In this document: positions 1 to 12,300 of the stretch, piece by piece
How the letters are laid out: the number at the start of each line of letters is the position of its first letter
How positions within the stretch are numbered: position 1 is the first letter of the stretch
NCBI RefSeq assembly: GCF_043641665.1
Contig: NC_092198.1
Coordinates: 1,527,001 to 1,591,000, forward strand
Length of the DNA stretch: 64,000 bases
Reading direction: 5' to 3'
From: Enoplosus armatus
Taxonomy: Eukaryota > Chordata > Actinopteri > Centrarchiformes > Enoplosidae
Translations under genes and position numbers: made by a program
The notes under the pieces: model-generated
The model's input: only the letters and a program-made list of their open reading frames with translations
What the model was told of the DNA's origin: nothing
Databases searched by the model: none

Positions 1-3000
1 ACTGAGCCTCGATAATTTCATTAAATTTTAAATGAGCAGATCGTTCGGCATGGACAGCCATGTGAATAGATAAGAGGCTGCTTGTCATTGGGATTGAGTC
101 AGATGCTGCTGCAGGCGAATGTTTGCTGCCACGACTAACTAGACAGAATAGAAGAGCGCGTCTTTTTCTTGCTCGGCTGTTAAAGAGAAGCCGAATGTTT
201 AGTTTATATTCACAACAATAAAACCACCAGTGATGACGAAAATGTTGAGAAATAAAATGTTGAGACTACTTTCCCTGTCTATTGAGAAGGGGTTACTTAA
301 GAATGATGAAGAAGAAGAGAAAAGACATGGTAATGGTGGTCTAAAAACAACACAACCTCAGATGATGGAAATAATGTTTCAACGTTTTGAGTTGTGTAAC
401 AAACACTGCAGTTTTCTTAATGAAAGACGTTATTGTTGCGGAGAAACGAGCACCAGTGAAGCAAATAATAAAATGTTCTAAATGAAACTGTAAGTTCTTC
501 TTTCTTCTGCTCTTCAGGAGCTAGAAGTGGTGTGGATGGCTGCACAACATCACAATGATGAAATACATTCAGAAATTACAGATTTGTCAGTTCCCCTCGA
601 AAGTGTAGAGAATTAAAATGTTGATTCATAAAAATAGATGTTACTTTTCCTTAAAGTATTGTAGATGCATTTCTTGTGTATATTCAGTGATGGTCAGCCA
701 ACAATAACCTCAGATGATGATGATGATTTTCCCCTCATGTTTCCCTCTATAACAAATGTAATTTAAGACACATAAGAGTCTTGTCTTGTTCATTTTAAGG
801 CTGTGATGGATGTGTGACTAAAACTCCTTCCATCTGTCGCTGCCTCCAGTCATTTGCAGAGGAAGTGTATTTTACTTCAGTCACACGGATCAACATAAAT
901 AAATAAATATACATAGATATAGTTTCTAGATGATATAGAAAGAGACTGATAACACCCGGTGACGCAGATTAACAGAGCTTTTGATTGTTAAAGTCAGTGA
1001 TTTATAACTAACTTTAACTTTGATTGTTGCTTATTTTTTGTTATGTTTCATGCTCTTGAGAAACCTTGACATTAGAAACAAAGCTTTCAGATGCTTTAGT
1101 TAAACAAAATGTTCATCCTTTTGTGTCGAATTTGAAGTGACACCTCTTCCTCACCCTGTTGTTATTCTTCCTGTTACGGTTTGTATTTCCAGCTCTTACA
1201 CCTTCTTTTCTTCTCCCCAATGCAAGCGAGACCCACGACACTGACGGGTAAATTACACAGAGAGATGAAACGTTTCCTGTAGTGTCCAACCCCCCCCCTG
1301 TGTGTTTGTGCGTGTTCCTGCCAATATGCAGCTCGGCATTCATTTGGATCCAAGTCAGAAGCAGAAAGGGGGATTATTTTACCCAAAACTATCCACAGAC
1401 AATTCAATACAAAGTAGAAATTGCACAGTGACCTGCGAGGACCAAATAACTGCTGAGACCAGAAGACATTTGCTCTGTGAGTCCTTCATGTTAAAGGTTA
1501 CCACGAGGCGAACGCTGCTGATTGTTCTCCCAAAGATCGTTAGAGCGGCCTCTTCTCTCATTATCACAGACGGCAGGTGAGCAGTGAAACAGGGAGACTT
1601 GTGGATACAGTAATTGTCATACTGCTCGCGCCCCCCCCCTCCCCCCCCCCCATTAATTTGCCTTCCCCTGTGGTGTCTGGCGCTGTCACGGCCAATAACA
1701 CGGAGGCGAGGCCTCAGCGGGAGCTCGTCCTCTAATCTTATGAAGGATTCACAGCTCCTCCTGCTTCTGTCTGCCAGACTCCAGCACTCACAACACAAAG
1801 GAAACCCCAGAGTCTCATTTGGTGTAAACTCTGATTATTTACTTTATTCATTTCACTAAAGAATCATGACAGAAATCAACAATATCTTACTGTTGACAAC
1901 ATAAATATTTGTGCATTTAGCCAAAACAATAGTTTTGGGGTTATTTTGATTTTGGCCAATCAATCAATTTGTTTTTTACTGCAATGCAAAGGTGATGAAT
2001 TGTGTTAGTCTGCTGCTGCTGGAAAGTCTGGGACTGAACCAGACAGGAAATCTAAAACTGTTAGCTAAAAGAGGCTAAGAAGCTCCTCAGAGCTGCAGAG
2101 TTAGTGACTTTCTGTGGGTTTGTGACTGAGCGACCACTTCCAAAAAAAAAATATATAAAGAAATATTGATTATTGGAGCTTTAAGTTGTTGACATCTAGG
2201 AAAAGGAGGTAGTGGAAGGGTTTTGAAACCAGACAGAGAGGTAAGGAAAAAAAGCCAAGGAGTGCTGCTTTGTTCGTCAGATCTTTGATACCAAGCAGTT
2301 CTGCTTGTATTCATGAAGGGTGAAGAGGAGTTCAAGACACATTTCTTTTCTTAAAGAGTTAAAAAAAGCCTTTAATATGTGGGCTGCACCCACGTGCCTC
2401 CACCGCCTGCCTCTATCAGAGCAAAAATAAGAACAAAAAACGCTCGCCTTAGATACAGGATCGGCAACAAGTGTAGTATATTTAACAGCAGGAAGTGGGT
2501 GTAGACACATACTACATGTCACCCTTTAAAATGACTTACATAAGGCAACGACAGAGTAAAACATCAGGAGAGAACGGATGGACTCCAGCAGAGAGGAGAC
2601 AAGGTGTGTGTTCACAGATACGGGACAAAGAGCTGTCTGAGTTTGGAATAAAGTGGATGTTTTGAGATGCACAACCACCACTGCAACCTAATGAAGAAGT
2701 GCTTTTGTTTGGCAGACATCAGTTCTCACAAAAGCAAGGAAATTCACATCATCACCAGTCTAATCAGAGTCACATCTCAGCAAATCAGCTTATTCTCTCT
2801 TGATGGCAATGGCTGCACAGAATATTGATGAAGCTTTGATGCAGTCTCTCTCTTCTCTTTAAATGTTGCCACATATGTTCATGCCAGGCATCCTGAATGT
2901 GCCTCTGCTTACTGCAGCACCGCACGACTTCTGATTCCCTTTGTTTCTCACCTGCTGTGTGTTAAACTGAGGTCTTCCCTCTGCAGCTCATGCCGAGAGT

Positions 3001-3194
3001 CAGAATCCCTTTAAGTTATTTTAACGTTTTCGGACTTTCTGTATTGAACGTCTCAGAATTAAAAGAACAATAGGCCGCTAGCCAAAAGCCCCAAATCACC
3101 ATAACAGTAGGCCTGGATCTGCAGAGGGTTGATATGGATTAGCTGATCAATGCAGTTAGTGTGAAGAATCCGAGCGATTATATCTCTCTTTCAG
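1..3194 (+). other. impg1 intron or upstream sequence, no exon placed
   Basis: The first half of SEA-1 and the N-terminus of impg1 must lie to the left, but I could not find a convincing exon here. C-rich runs stand at about 1289-1299 and 1630-1651. An acceptor-like TGCTCTTCAG at about 519 opens a 30-codon frame with no donor, which I do not accept as an exon. Otherwise unremarkable A+T-rich intronic sequence. Confidence 0.6.
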
Positions 3195-3388
3195 GCCTGG
3201 AGGAATCTCAGTGCACTACTCCCTCGCCTTTGAGATAAACTCACCTAAAATCAACTCCGAGAATTCAGAGACGGCGACCGGCGCCCCGGAGTCTTCAGCC
3301 GCCTCCGGCCTCAGGGAAATGGTGACCAAGGCTTTGCGTGAGGAGGCCTCGCTGCCGATCGATCTGGACTCGCTCAACTTTGAACCAG
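3195..3388 (+). CDS. impg1: impg1 exon: C-terminal half of SEA domain 1
   Basis: The acceptor follows a pyrimidine tract ending TTTCAG and the donor is CAG|GTACAG. The exon starts with one base completing a codon and ends with one base of the next. It reads [16 protein letters not shown], then a Ser/Glu loop, then [15 protein letters not shown], which corresponds to the last beta strand and helix of the first SEA domain of IMPG1. The SEA-2-type GSVVV cleavage motif is not present here. The preceding exon, which should carry the first half of SEA-1, is not visible in the window. Confidence 0.85.
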
Positions 3389-6300
3389 GTACAGTAGTAA
3401 TCTCTGTTAACACATGCTGTCACTTTCTATGTTGTGGTTTTCTTTTTTTAACTTTAAAATGAATACTAACTGGAAAATTAAATGGATTTGTCTTATATTA
3501 GAACTATCTGAAATGCCTTTGATTTTATAAACCACAACCGTCTACTACAGCAAGCTGGTGGGAAAATGTTAATAATTTATGATATTTGATCCAACTCATG
3601 TATCTCAAGTATAAAACGCAATGTGCTGATTTTGTTTCTGACAGAAGCAATCCTCCTACCAGCACTGACATCAACCTCTTCAGTAGAAGTAGTGAATGAG
3701 GTAAGAGGTTTTGTAATCACTAATGGAACTAGACTCAGGAAAGGAGAATATTTAGAGCTTCTAGATGTTCCAGATAGTTTCTAATTTTGTCTGTCTGACA
3801 TTTGGTGCTGGATAGGTAGTGCACAGGGGTTTATTAGAACATGTTTTGTTGTGAGGAAACATCTGCCTAATTTGTAAGAGGGTGGGTTGGTGAGAGTCTA
3901 CAGGACTCAACCATACTGTCTATGTGAACTCCCCAAAAAAACAGGGAAATGGGGAAAAAAAGAAACAAAATAAGGAGCTCAAATAATGCTAAAAGAAGCG
4001 TAGAGCTGCAGTGTTGATTCTCAGTGGGATTAACACCTTTTTTTTTTTTTTTATTGGAGGTGTATTTAAGTTAAGGTTTTGGAATACTTTTTGTAACATC
4101 AAATGCAATGTCGCTGACGAATGACAACCTTTTTCTTTGCTATAATCATCTCATGTATCCGTCTGTCCACAGTCCAGTGAGCCTGATTCACACAACGAGT
4201 TTGAAGTTTTCACTGATGAGCCAGAAGTTGATAAACCACGGCTGGTGGTTCCCCTCAACCCCATGGAGAAGGAAAATGCTCTTGTGACCCTGCTAGATCC
4301 CACGGCTGTCACAGATGATGAGACGACTGCAGTGACTGGTGGGATGGAAGAGAGCAGCGATCATTCCCCGGCCTCAGAGCATATTACTGATGAGTCAGAG
4401 GCAATTTATGTGAGTGAGCCAGAGCCATCGAATGAAGAAGGGGAGGAAGAAGAATTGCCGATCATTACACATGAGATTGAAACCATTCATCACGATGAAA
4501 CTGGTGAACTTGTGAGAGACTACATTCCGACCCCTCCTGTGATTCTTGAGCTGGAGACAGATGCTCCATATATCAGTCTGTCTCCTAACTTGATATCAGA
4601 GGAAGACCTGACTCCTGTTGATGAGTACAGCGAGAATCCTAGTTTGGATGTTGTTACCCCCACCACACAGATTTTATTAACTACAGCTCCTGCTGAAGAG
4701 GAGCTGTCTGATTTGGAACTCCCAATCACAACACTTTCAGGTATCACAGGCCAACCGCCCACTGAGCCAATGGTGAACCTTCAAGAAGATGAAGAAGTTA
4801 ATGCTCTTCCAGATGAGGAAGAGGCTGATTTGGGTGTCCCTGAACCTTATGACCCTGGTGAGCTTTTGGAAACAGAGGTGCAAGATGTTTCAGAGTTGGA
4901 AACTGAAGTTGAATTTTTAGAACCAGAGCAAGAGTTAGTGGTGGAACCTGATGAAGAAGTGCTTGAGGTTTTGCAGCCGACACCTGAACAAATTGAAGTT
5001 TCTGAACCAGGTGAAGGGAATTTAGAAGTGTCAGAACCTGAGATAGAAATAGCTGTTTCAGAGTCAGAGGAGGAGTCGGTGGTAGAAAATCAAGACGACA
5101 TTCTAGCCTCACAACCAGACGAAATCGAGGAGAAGGAGCTTGATGAAGTTGAAGAACCAGTTGAGGTTTCAGAGCCAGAAGAATCCGAACCAGAGCGAGA
5201 ACCAGACGATAGCACAGTTGAGATTAAGGAAGAAGGAGTTGACGAAGGAGTGGAAATTTTGCAACCAGAGAAGGAAATAGTTGAAGTTCCAGGAGAGGTA
5301 AAAGAGGAACCAGTAGATGGTATATTTGAGGTGTCAAATCCAGGTCCAGAACCTGAGAAAGATAATGTTTCAGAACAAGCTCCAGAAGCAGAGGAAGAGT
5401 CAGAACTTGGTGGAGATGTAGATGAAGTTTCTGAACAGGAAGAAGAGGTGGTTGAACCTGCAGGATCAGAAGAAACAGTAACTGAAGTTTCAGAGGAAAC
5501 AGTACCTGAAGGTTCAGAGGAAACAGTACCTGAAGGTTCAGAGGAAACTGTACCTGAAGTTTCTGAGGAAACAGTACCTGAAGTTTCTGAGGAAACAGTA
5601 CCTGAAGTTTCAGAGGAAACTGTACCTGAAGTTTCTGAGGAAACAGTACCTGACGTTTCTGAGGAAACAGTAGCTGAAGGTTCAGAGGAAACAGTCGCTG
5701 ACGTTCCTGAGGAAACAGTAGCTGAAGGTTCAGAGGAAACAGTCGCTGACGTTTCTGAGGAAACAGTAGCTGACGTTTCTGAGGAAACAGTACCTGAAGG
5801 TTCAGAGGAAACTGTACCTGAAGTTTCAGAGGAAACAGTAGCTGACGTTTCTGAGGAAACAGTAGCTGAAGGTTCAGAGGAAACAGTACCTGATGTTTCT
5901 GAGGAAACAATACCTGCAGGTTCAGAGGAAACAGTAGCTGAAGGTTCAGAGGAAACAGTGCCTGCAGGTTCAGAGGAAACGGTAGCTGAAGGTTCAGAGG
6001 AAACAGTACCTGACGTTTCTGAGGAAACAGTACCTGACGTTTCTGAGGAAACAGTACCTGATGTTTCTGAGGAAACAGTACCTGCAGGTTCAGAGGAAAC
6101 AGTAGCTGAAGGTTCAGAGGAAACAGTGCCTGCAGGTTCAGAGGAAACAGTAGCTGAAGGTTCAGAGGAAACAGTACCTGACGTTTCTGAGGAAACAGTA
6201 CCTGCAGGTTCAGAGGAAACAGTAGCTGAAGGTTCAGAGGAAACAGTACCTGACGTTTCTGAGGAAACAGTAGCTGAAGGTTCAGAGGAAACAGTAGCTG

Positions 6301-9300
6301 ACGTTTCTGAGGAAACAGTACCTGCAGGTTCAGAGGGTTCAGAGGAAACAGTACCTGCAGGTTCAGAGGAAACAGTACCTGCAGGTTCAGAGGAAACAGT
6401 AGCTGACGTTTCTGAGGAAACATTACCTGAAAGTTCAGAGGAAACAGTACCTGACATTTCTGAACTGGAAGCAGAGGTATTTGAGGATGAAGCAGCTGAT
6501 GTTGTAAAACCTGTAGAAGAACCTGTTGAGGTTCCAAAACCAAAGGATGAGGTTATAGAATCAGAGGAGGGAGTGGTGGAGATTTCCGAAGTAGAAGAAG
6601 AAGTTATCAAAGTGCCAGGTGAAGGTGTGGTTGATGTATTACAACCAGCAACTGAACCAGAATCAGGGCCAGAACAGGAAGGGCATGTAACTGAAGTGAC
6701 AGAAACAGGAGATGAGGTAGTTGAGGTTGCAGAATCTGAGGAGGAGCCAGAAAAGGTTTCAGAACCAAGTGAAGAAGTAGAGGTTGAGGTAGAGGTTGTA
6801 GAGATAGAACCAGGGAAAGAGTCAGAAGTACCAGATGTACCACATCCAGAGGAGGATGTAATCGAGGAAGTAAAATCAGAGGAAGAAGTGGTTGCAGTTC
6901 CAGCTCTGGAGAAAGAGACCGTGGACATTTCGGAGCCGCAACTTACACCAGAGGCTGAAGAAGAGGGAGCTGATGTTTTTGAGGAAAAACAAGAGGAGAT
7001 AGTTGAGAATCCAGCGGAAACATCAGAACCAGGGGAAGGCGCCGATCATGTTATACCACCAGCAGAAGGATTACCCGGGGTTTCAGAGCCAGAATCAGAG
7101 GAGGAAGTAGTAGTTGATGTCCCAGAACCAGAAGGGGAAGGAGTTGATGTCCCAGAACTAAATCCAGAGGAGGAGGGAATAGTTGAGATTTTAGAACCAA
7201 AACCCGAGGAAGATGTTACTGAGCCGCCAGCTGAATCAATTAAAATCCTTTACCCCTTGGATGGCAGGGGTTCTGTTCAGGATTCTGTTCAGGTTGTTGA
7301 AGATAACAAGTTCCTTCAACCAGTCAGACCGGACTATCACCGGCCACATGAGGAAGATAATTTACCCATCATACCAATAGGCATCCAACCTTCTGAAGAA
7401 GATGTAGGTAACCCGGACCACGAATATCCCGTCATCGATGACTTTTACATCGAGGAGGATGTTGATAGTGTAGGCACACAAGTGGAGAGTGGCACTGGTG
7501 TCGTCACAACCACAGAAACCTCAAAGAGAGATCTGCAGTTTGAAACAATCTCTGATATTGCCGGTAAGGATTGGTTTGGTTGCTGTGCAGAGCATGAAAT
7601 ATTATGTGATCAAAGGCAGTGAATTATGTTAATAGAATTGTGCACTGACATTACAGCAGATAATTAAAGATCATCTGACATAATAATATTCTATTTTTAG
7701 GGCTGCACGACTGCTGAATTGTGACCTCCCTAGTTATTTATTTGAAATGTAGCAAGCACAAGCCCTTTGACTGTTCATTATTTGTTCAGTACTAAAGATA
7801 TTGCAATACATACTGTGCCATTGTTTAAGATTATTTTCTTATTCTTATTATTTCTGGATCATTTCAGATAATATCTAGGACATTATATTAATGCAAAACT
7901 GGGGATTCAAATTGAAAATTCAGCGTGAAGCAGTTTGAATGTATTATGTATGCTTCACTCAGCAGGCACATTTTTGTAATTTGTGGAAATCCTTTGTGAG
8001 CACTCATGACTTAATTCAGCCTTTTTGCCTGATTTTTCAAAGACAAGCACGACACATCAGAGGGCACTGAAGTCACGGAGGACCTCCCGAAGGAGACACA
8101 AGAAAGCGATTCATCCCCAGAAAGAGACAGTGTAACGGCAGCACCGGTGTCAGACTTCTTCCCTACACCTCCGGCAACTTCTGTCTTTGTGTCTGAAGTG
8201 TCCTCACCCAGGCCCACGATAGACTCTGGGCTCTTTGAGGTAGCAGAGCACTCTGTAATCCCCTTCGCTCCTGATTCTTCAGAGGAGGATGGCACAGAGG
8301 CAGAGTCGGAGCAAAGCGAGCCAGCCGTCGTCATTATCGATGAAGACTTGGAAGAGTCAGTGCAGAAAGGAGGTGAAAGCCAAACCAGCACGCCGGCAGC
8401 TACCGAAGACGCCGTTGACAAGGCTGTGAAGGACCTGGCGGTGGAGCTGGATCTAACGGACGTAGCAGCCACAGAAGCAAACCGGCTGCTGGATGAGGGG
8501 AGTGGCTTCCTACCTGTGGGCGAGAAACGTACCACTGTCAGCGTCACAGCCCCGCCTCCATTGAGATACCTGACCACGCCCTCCATGACCACGGCCAGCC
8601 AGGGCCGGGAGCTGGTGGTGTTCTTCAGCCTGCGCGTCACCAACATGGACTTCTCTGAGGACCTCTTCAACAAGACGTCTTCAGAGTACAGATCCCTGGA
8701 GAACACCTTCTTAGACGTGGTGAGTAGGAAGACAATACAGTGATAAACTTTGGAAGTAATCATTTTAAACCAGAGCGCTGAACTTTGATTAATATCTCAA
8801 ATATATCTGATTTTAAATGATGGAATATCCACACTACCAAGTTTTTATCATTTCAAATGAAAATAGGGGTAAAAAGTTTAAAGTCAATCTTTAAATTTAA
8901 AGTATTAGGGGTATATAAAGTAAATTTAAAGTATAGGGATTTTGTCAGCACTATCATATATAATGAAAATCTAATTTAAATCCCATTTACAGCCTCTTAG
9001 TTGTCAGTTATAGCAAGCTTTGTATGTTTTTGCATTTAGTATGGACACTGCAGTGATCACAACCTTCAAGATATTCCTTTCATAATAAGATTTATTTGGT
9101 ATCAAGAATACAACTTTGCTTTTTAAAGCATGGCTCTGCCCATCTTATTTCATTTCACCCATCTCTCCACCTAAAGAACAAAACAAACTACTTTTGATTG
9201 TCTGAGCCTTGTGATTTATCGAGTTTTCAAGGATTCATTACACTGTTTGACTGCCAGAGAGACACCCCTGGGTTATTGTTAGATATTATTTCACATCACA

Positions 9301-12300
9301 AGTTCATGTCAGTAACCGTTCATAGTACTAGAAACAGTCCCTATTCCACATAGTGCTACGTTAACAGCGTCAGAAAACATGAATAACTTTGACCGTGTGT
9401 TGAGATTTCTTTCCAGGAAACAAAATTTAACTAACTTGTTTTTTCCAAAGCTTTCAACCACATCTCCCTCGGGGGATGGAGTAGCTCAGTTGTCATGGAG
9501 ATGGCTTAATTGTTAGCACGTAATCCAGTATTCCATGCTGAGGTTAATTAGTTGTAATTAAATTAGTCACGTGATAGATGAAGTTATTGTCTCGTGATAA
9601 GTCTGTATTTAAACCTGTCAATCAATTCTGAGGCAATAGCAGGTGTCAGTTTTATTTACATTTGGATCACCGAGTTCCTGAAAGTTAAAACATACAAAGG
9701 TATAATTTACAAACCCTGCTGTCTTGTAGGTAAAAGAAATAAAAACTAAGATCCACTTTTAGCTCGGATGCTGATATGCTGTCAGATATAAGTATAAAAG
9801 TATTTTTTCAAAAGAAATTATGAATTTTTAAATCCAAGTTTTCTAATTTGAGTTTTCTAACCTCAGTCTTGTGACACTGTAGAAAATAAGTCCCTGTAAT
9901 AAAGCTTCTGACAATTAAGACCATTGAGGACCCTTGTCGGGTGTTTGACCTGCCCCTATGAATTTCATTATGACTTGATATTAACACAGAAACTCGAAGA
10001 CAATTACTGAACACCAGCAGCTGCTTTGCTCATTTGTGGCTTTGTTTTCACTGTGAAAGAGTTCTCCAGAAGCCCTCAGAGTCAGACCTGCAGCTCGCTG
10101 TGTTGTGAACGGCCGTCAATAGAGGAAGTGAGAGAATAACTCCAAGCTCGGGCAGATACAATACAGCTTTCATTTTACTACAAACAATGAGTGTGCTAAA
10201 TTAATGAGGCAGGGAGGACGTGCTCTGGGAGTATAGTCATAAATAGGAGATGACACCGCTGTGAGTTCTCGTACCTAACATCTATTTAACCTTTCAGGAG
10301 TTATGTAAAGATATTTGATTGGGTTTGTTTGAGTCTAAAGATAGTAATCAATATCCTTAGATGAAATAATGTTTCGAGAAAGGAGCTCAACTCTTCTTTC
10401 TGCCTAAACACTCACACACACACACACACTCTCCTTTTAACTTGGTTTTTTATTATTGCCAGTTACACTCATTTGAATGTAGCTCTGATTAGCACTCCTC
10501 CCTAAAGGCTGTAAATCCCTTCAATTAGCAGCCAGGCAGCAGTTTAATTTAGATGCCCTTTTGGCTGCCTGCACTCAGCTGGTTTGAATCGTTTGGATCA
10601 GAGAGGCAGCGTTGTGGTTTCTCTGTGCGATTAGATGCTTTTGTTTAAATAGAAAACACCCTCTGCACTCGGCTACGTTTCAAGATTTTTCCAACTAAAA
10701 ATCAGAGAGAGAGCATCCTCAGGTCAACATGTTAATGTGTCCAATACTTTGGTTTCTGACCGGATACCTGCAGGACTGATGACGTTCATCAGCCTCAGTA
10801 ACGAGCAAATGTTAGCATGCTAACACGCTAAACTGTGAAAGTGAAGATGGTACATTAAAGCCTGTTACCATTGTCATTGTGAGCATGTTAGCATGCTAAT
10901 CTCAGCAGTAGACTGTTAATCTTGTTGCTGTAAATATTACTTAAATGGTTAATTAATTATCAAAATAGTTAGTGATCGACTAATTGTTTCAGCTCTAAAA
11001 TCAAAGTATAGTGGACCTTAAGTTCCTGGTTATTTGTATGATTACAGTTTTCGGATCCTATTATGTTTTAAATATACGTTTTAATCGTACGTTTTTAATA
11101 TAATGCAATTTGAATATGCTACTTGATGAAGTTCTTGTATTTTCTCATTTGTTTCTATTGACTGCTATGAATCCATTTCTCTGTTGTGGGGTTGTTTTCA
11201 TATTTCAGTTCTCAAAAAGCAGTAATTCATCAGTAAACCATTCGCACTGGGAGGATACCAGTGGCCACTATTAGAAGGCCGTGGTTCCACCAGGAAGCTC
11301 CCATTAAACAGGCCGAGAGGGATGCACAGTCAGCACACCAAAAAAATCTTTATGAGGTTCGAGTTCCTTTGAGCCGCAGCACATGTTTCAAACATGACAA
11401 TACGAAGTAAAAATCAATCAGAACCTTGATTAATCTACACATTTAAGCTGCATTCAGGCTGTAAGCAACGATTGCAACGATCACCTGCTGGAGTTGGTAC
11501 AAATGAAGATAACGAGCTGAGGCTGAAACACAAAGCTTTCAGCGGGACTCGGTCCAGGAGCCTGAACATGTGTTCCCTTACCTTCTCCACAGTTTATGGT
11601 ATAAAATCTTGATTCCCTGAAGGAATGATTGGTGAAATTATTGCTGAAAACTATTTTAATCTTTCTGCATGATAAATGAAAATGTGTCTCTTATGAATTT
11701 ACATCAGTTGTTCTTTTTAATGAGCACTGGATGACGAGGACAGAGAAAAGCTGGACTTTGGGCAGGTGGAAAGATCTCAGGGACTCGATGAAGGAGAATT
11801 CAGCTTGGACTCAGTGACTCAGTGTAGTGACGGCCAAAAAGAAGAGACGTGTTTCATTTATGTCCTTCTGCTGTAAACTTTGATTTTAGTTTCAATCAGT
11901 TATTCGTTATGTTTCCTCAAACTGCCCCGAGGGGTCATTACAGAATAAAATCCTGCCAGTCACTGTGAGAGAGAACTGCCAGAAAGCAGTTTATGTTTAA
12001 AGAGCAACTGTAGATCATTTACAGGGAAACTGAAGCTGATCATATTAACAGTTAACTCTAAAAAAAAAATGAATGAGTCACATCTTTGTCATGGACCCAT
12101 TCAGTGTGCCCTTGTGTCCTGCTGCGTTACCCATCTGTATCTTAGACTGCCGGTAACCATAGAAACAATACCGATGCCTTACGTTACGTCATCACGTGTC
12201 TCACTGGAGAACTTCACTGTGGGTTAAACTGACCGCAAACATTCTTCTGTGGTAAGTGGCCTTTGTGTAAGTGATGTCATTTCTTCCCCACCATCACTTC

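Noticed and set aside
518..620. Possible upstream exon after an acceptor-like TGCTCTTCAG
   Set aside because: The open frame has no donor and no similarity to the expected first half of SEA-1.
5224..6543. A second minus-strand frame of 439 codons (LFPLNLQ-type repeats)
   Set aside because: Another shadow of the same 24-bp repeat in a different phase, with no recognisable protein.
5090..6928. A 612-codon frame on the minus strand across the impg1 repeat
   Set aside because: It is a shadow: the 24-bp unit has no stop on the opposite strand in this phase, so the frame stays open. The + strand frame is tied to conserved exons on both sides by phase; this one has none.
9474..9515. tRNA-like phrase GTAGCTCAGTTG
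   Set aside because: No matching acceptor stem, anticodon arm or B box at the right spacing could be seen.
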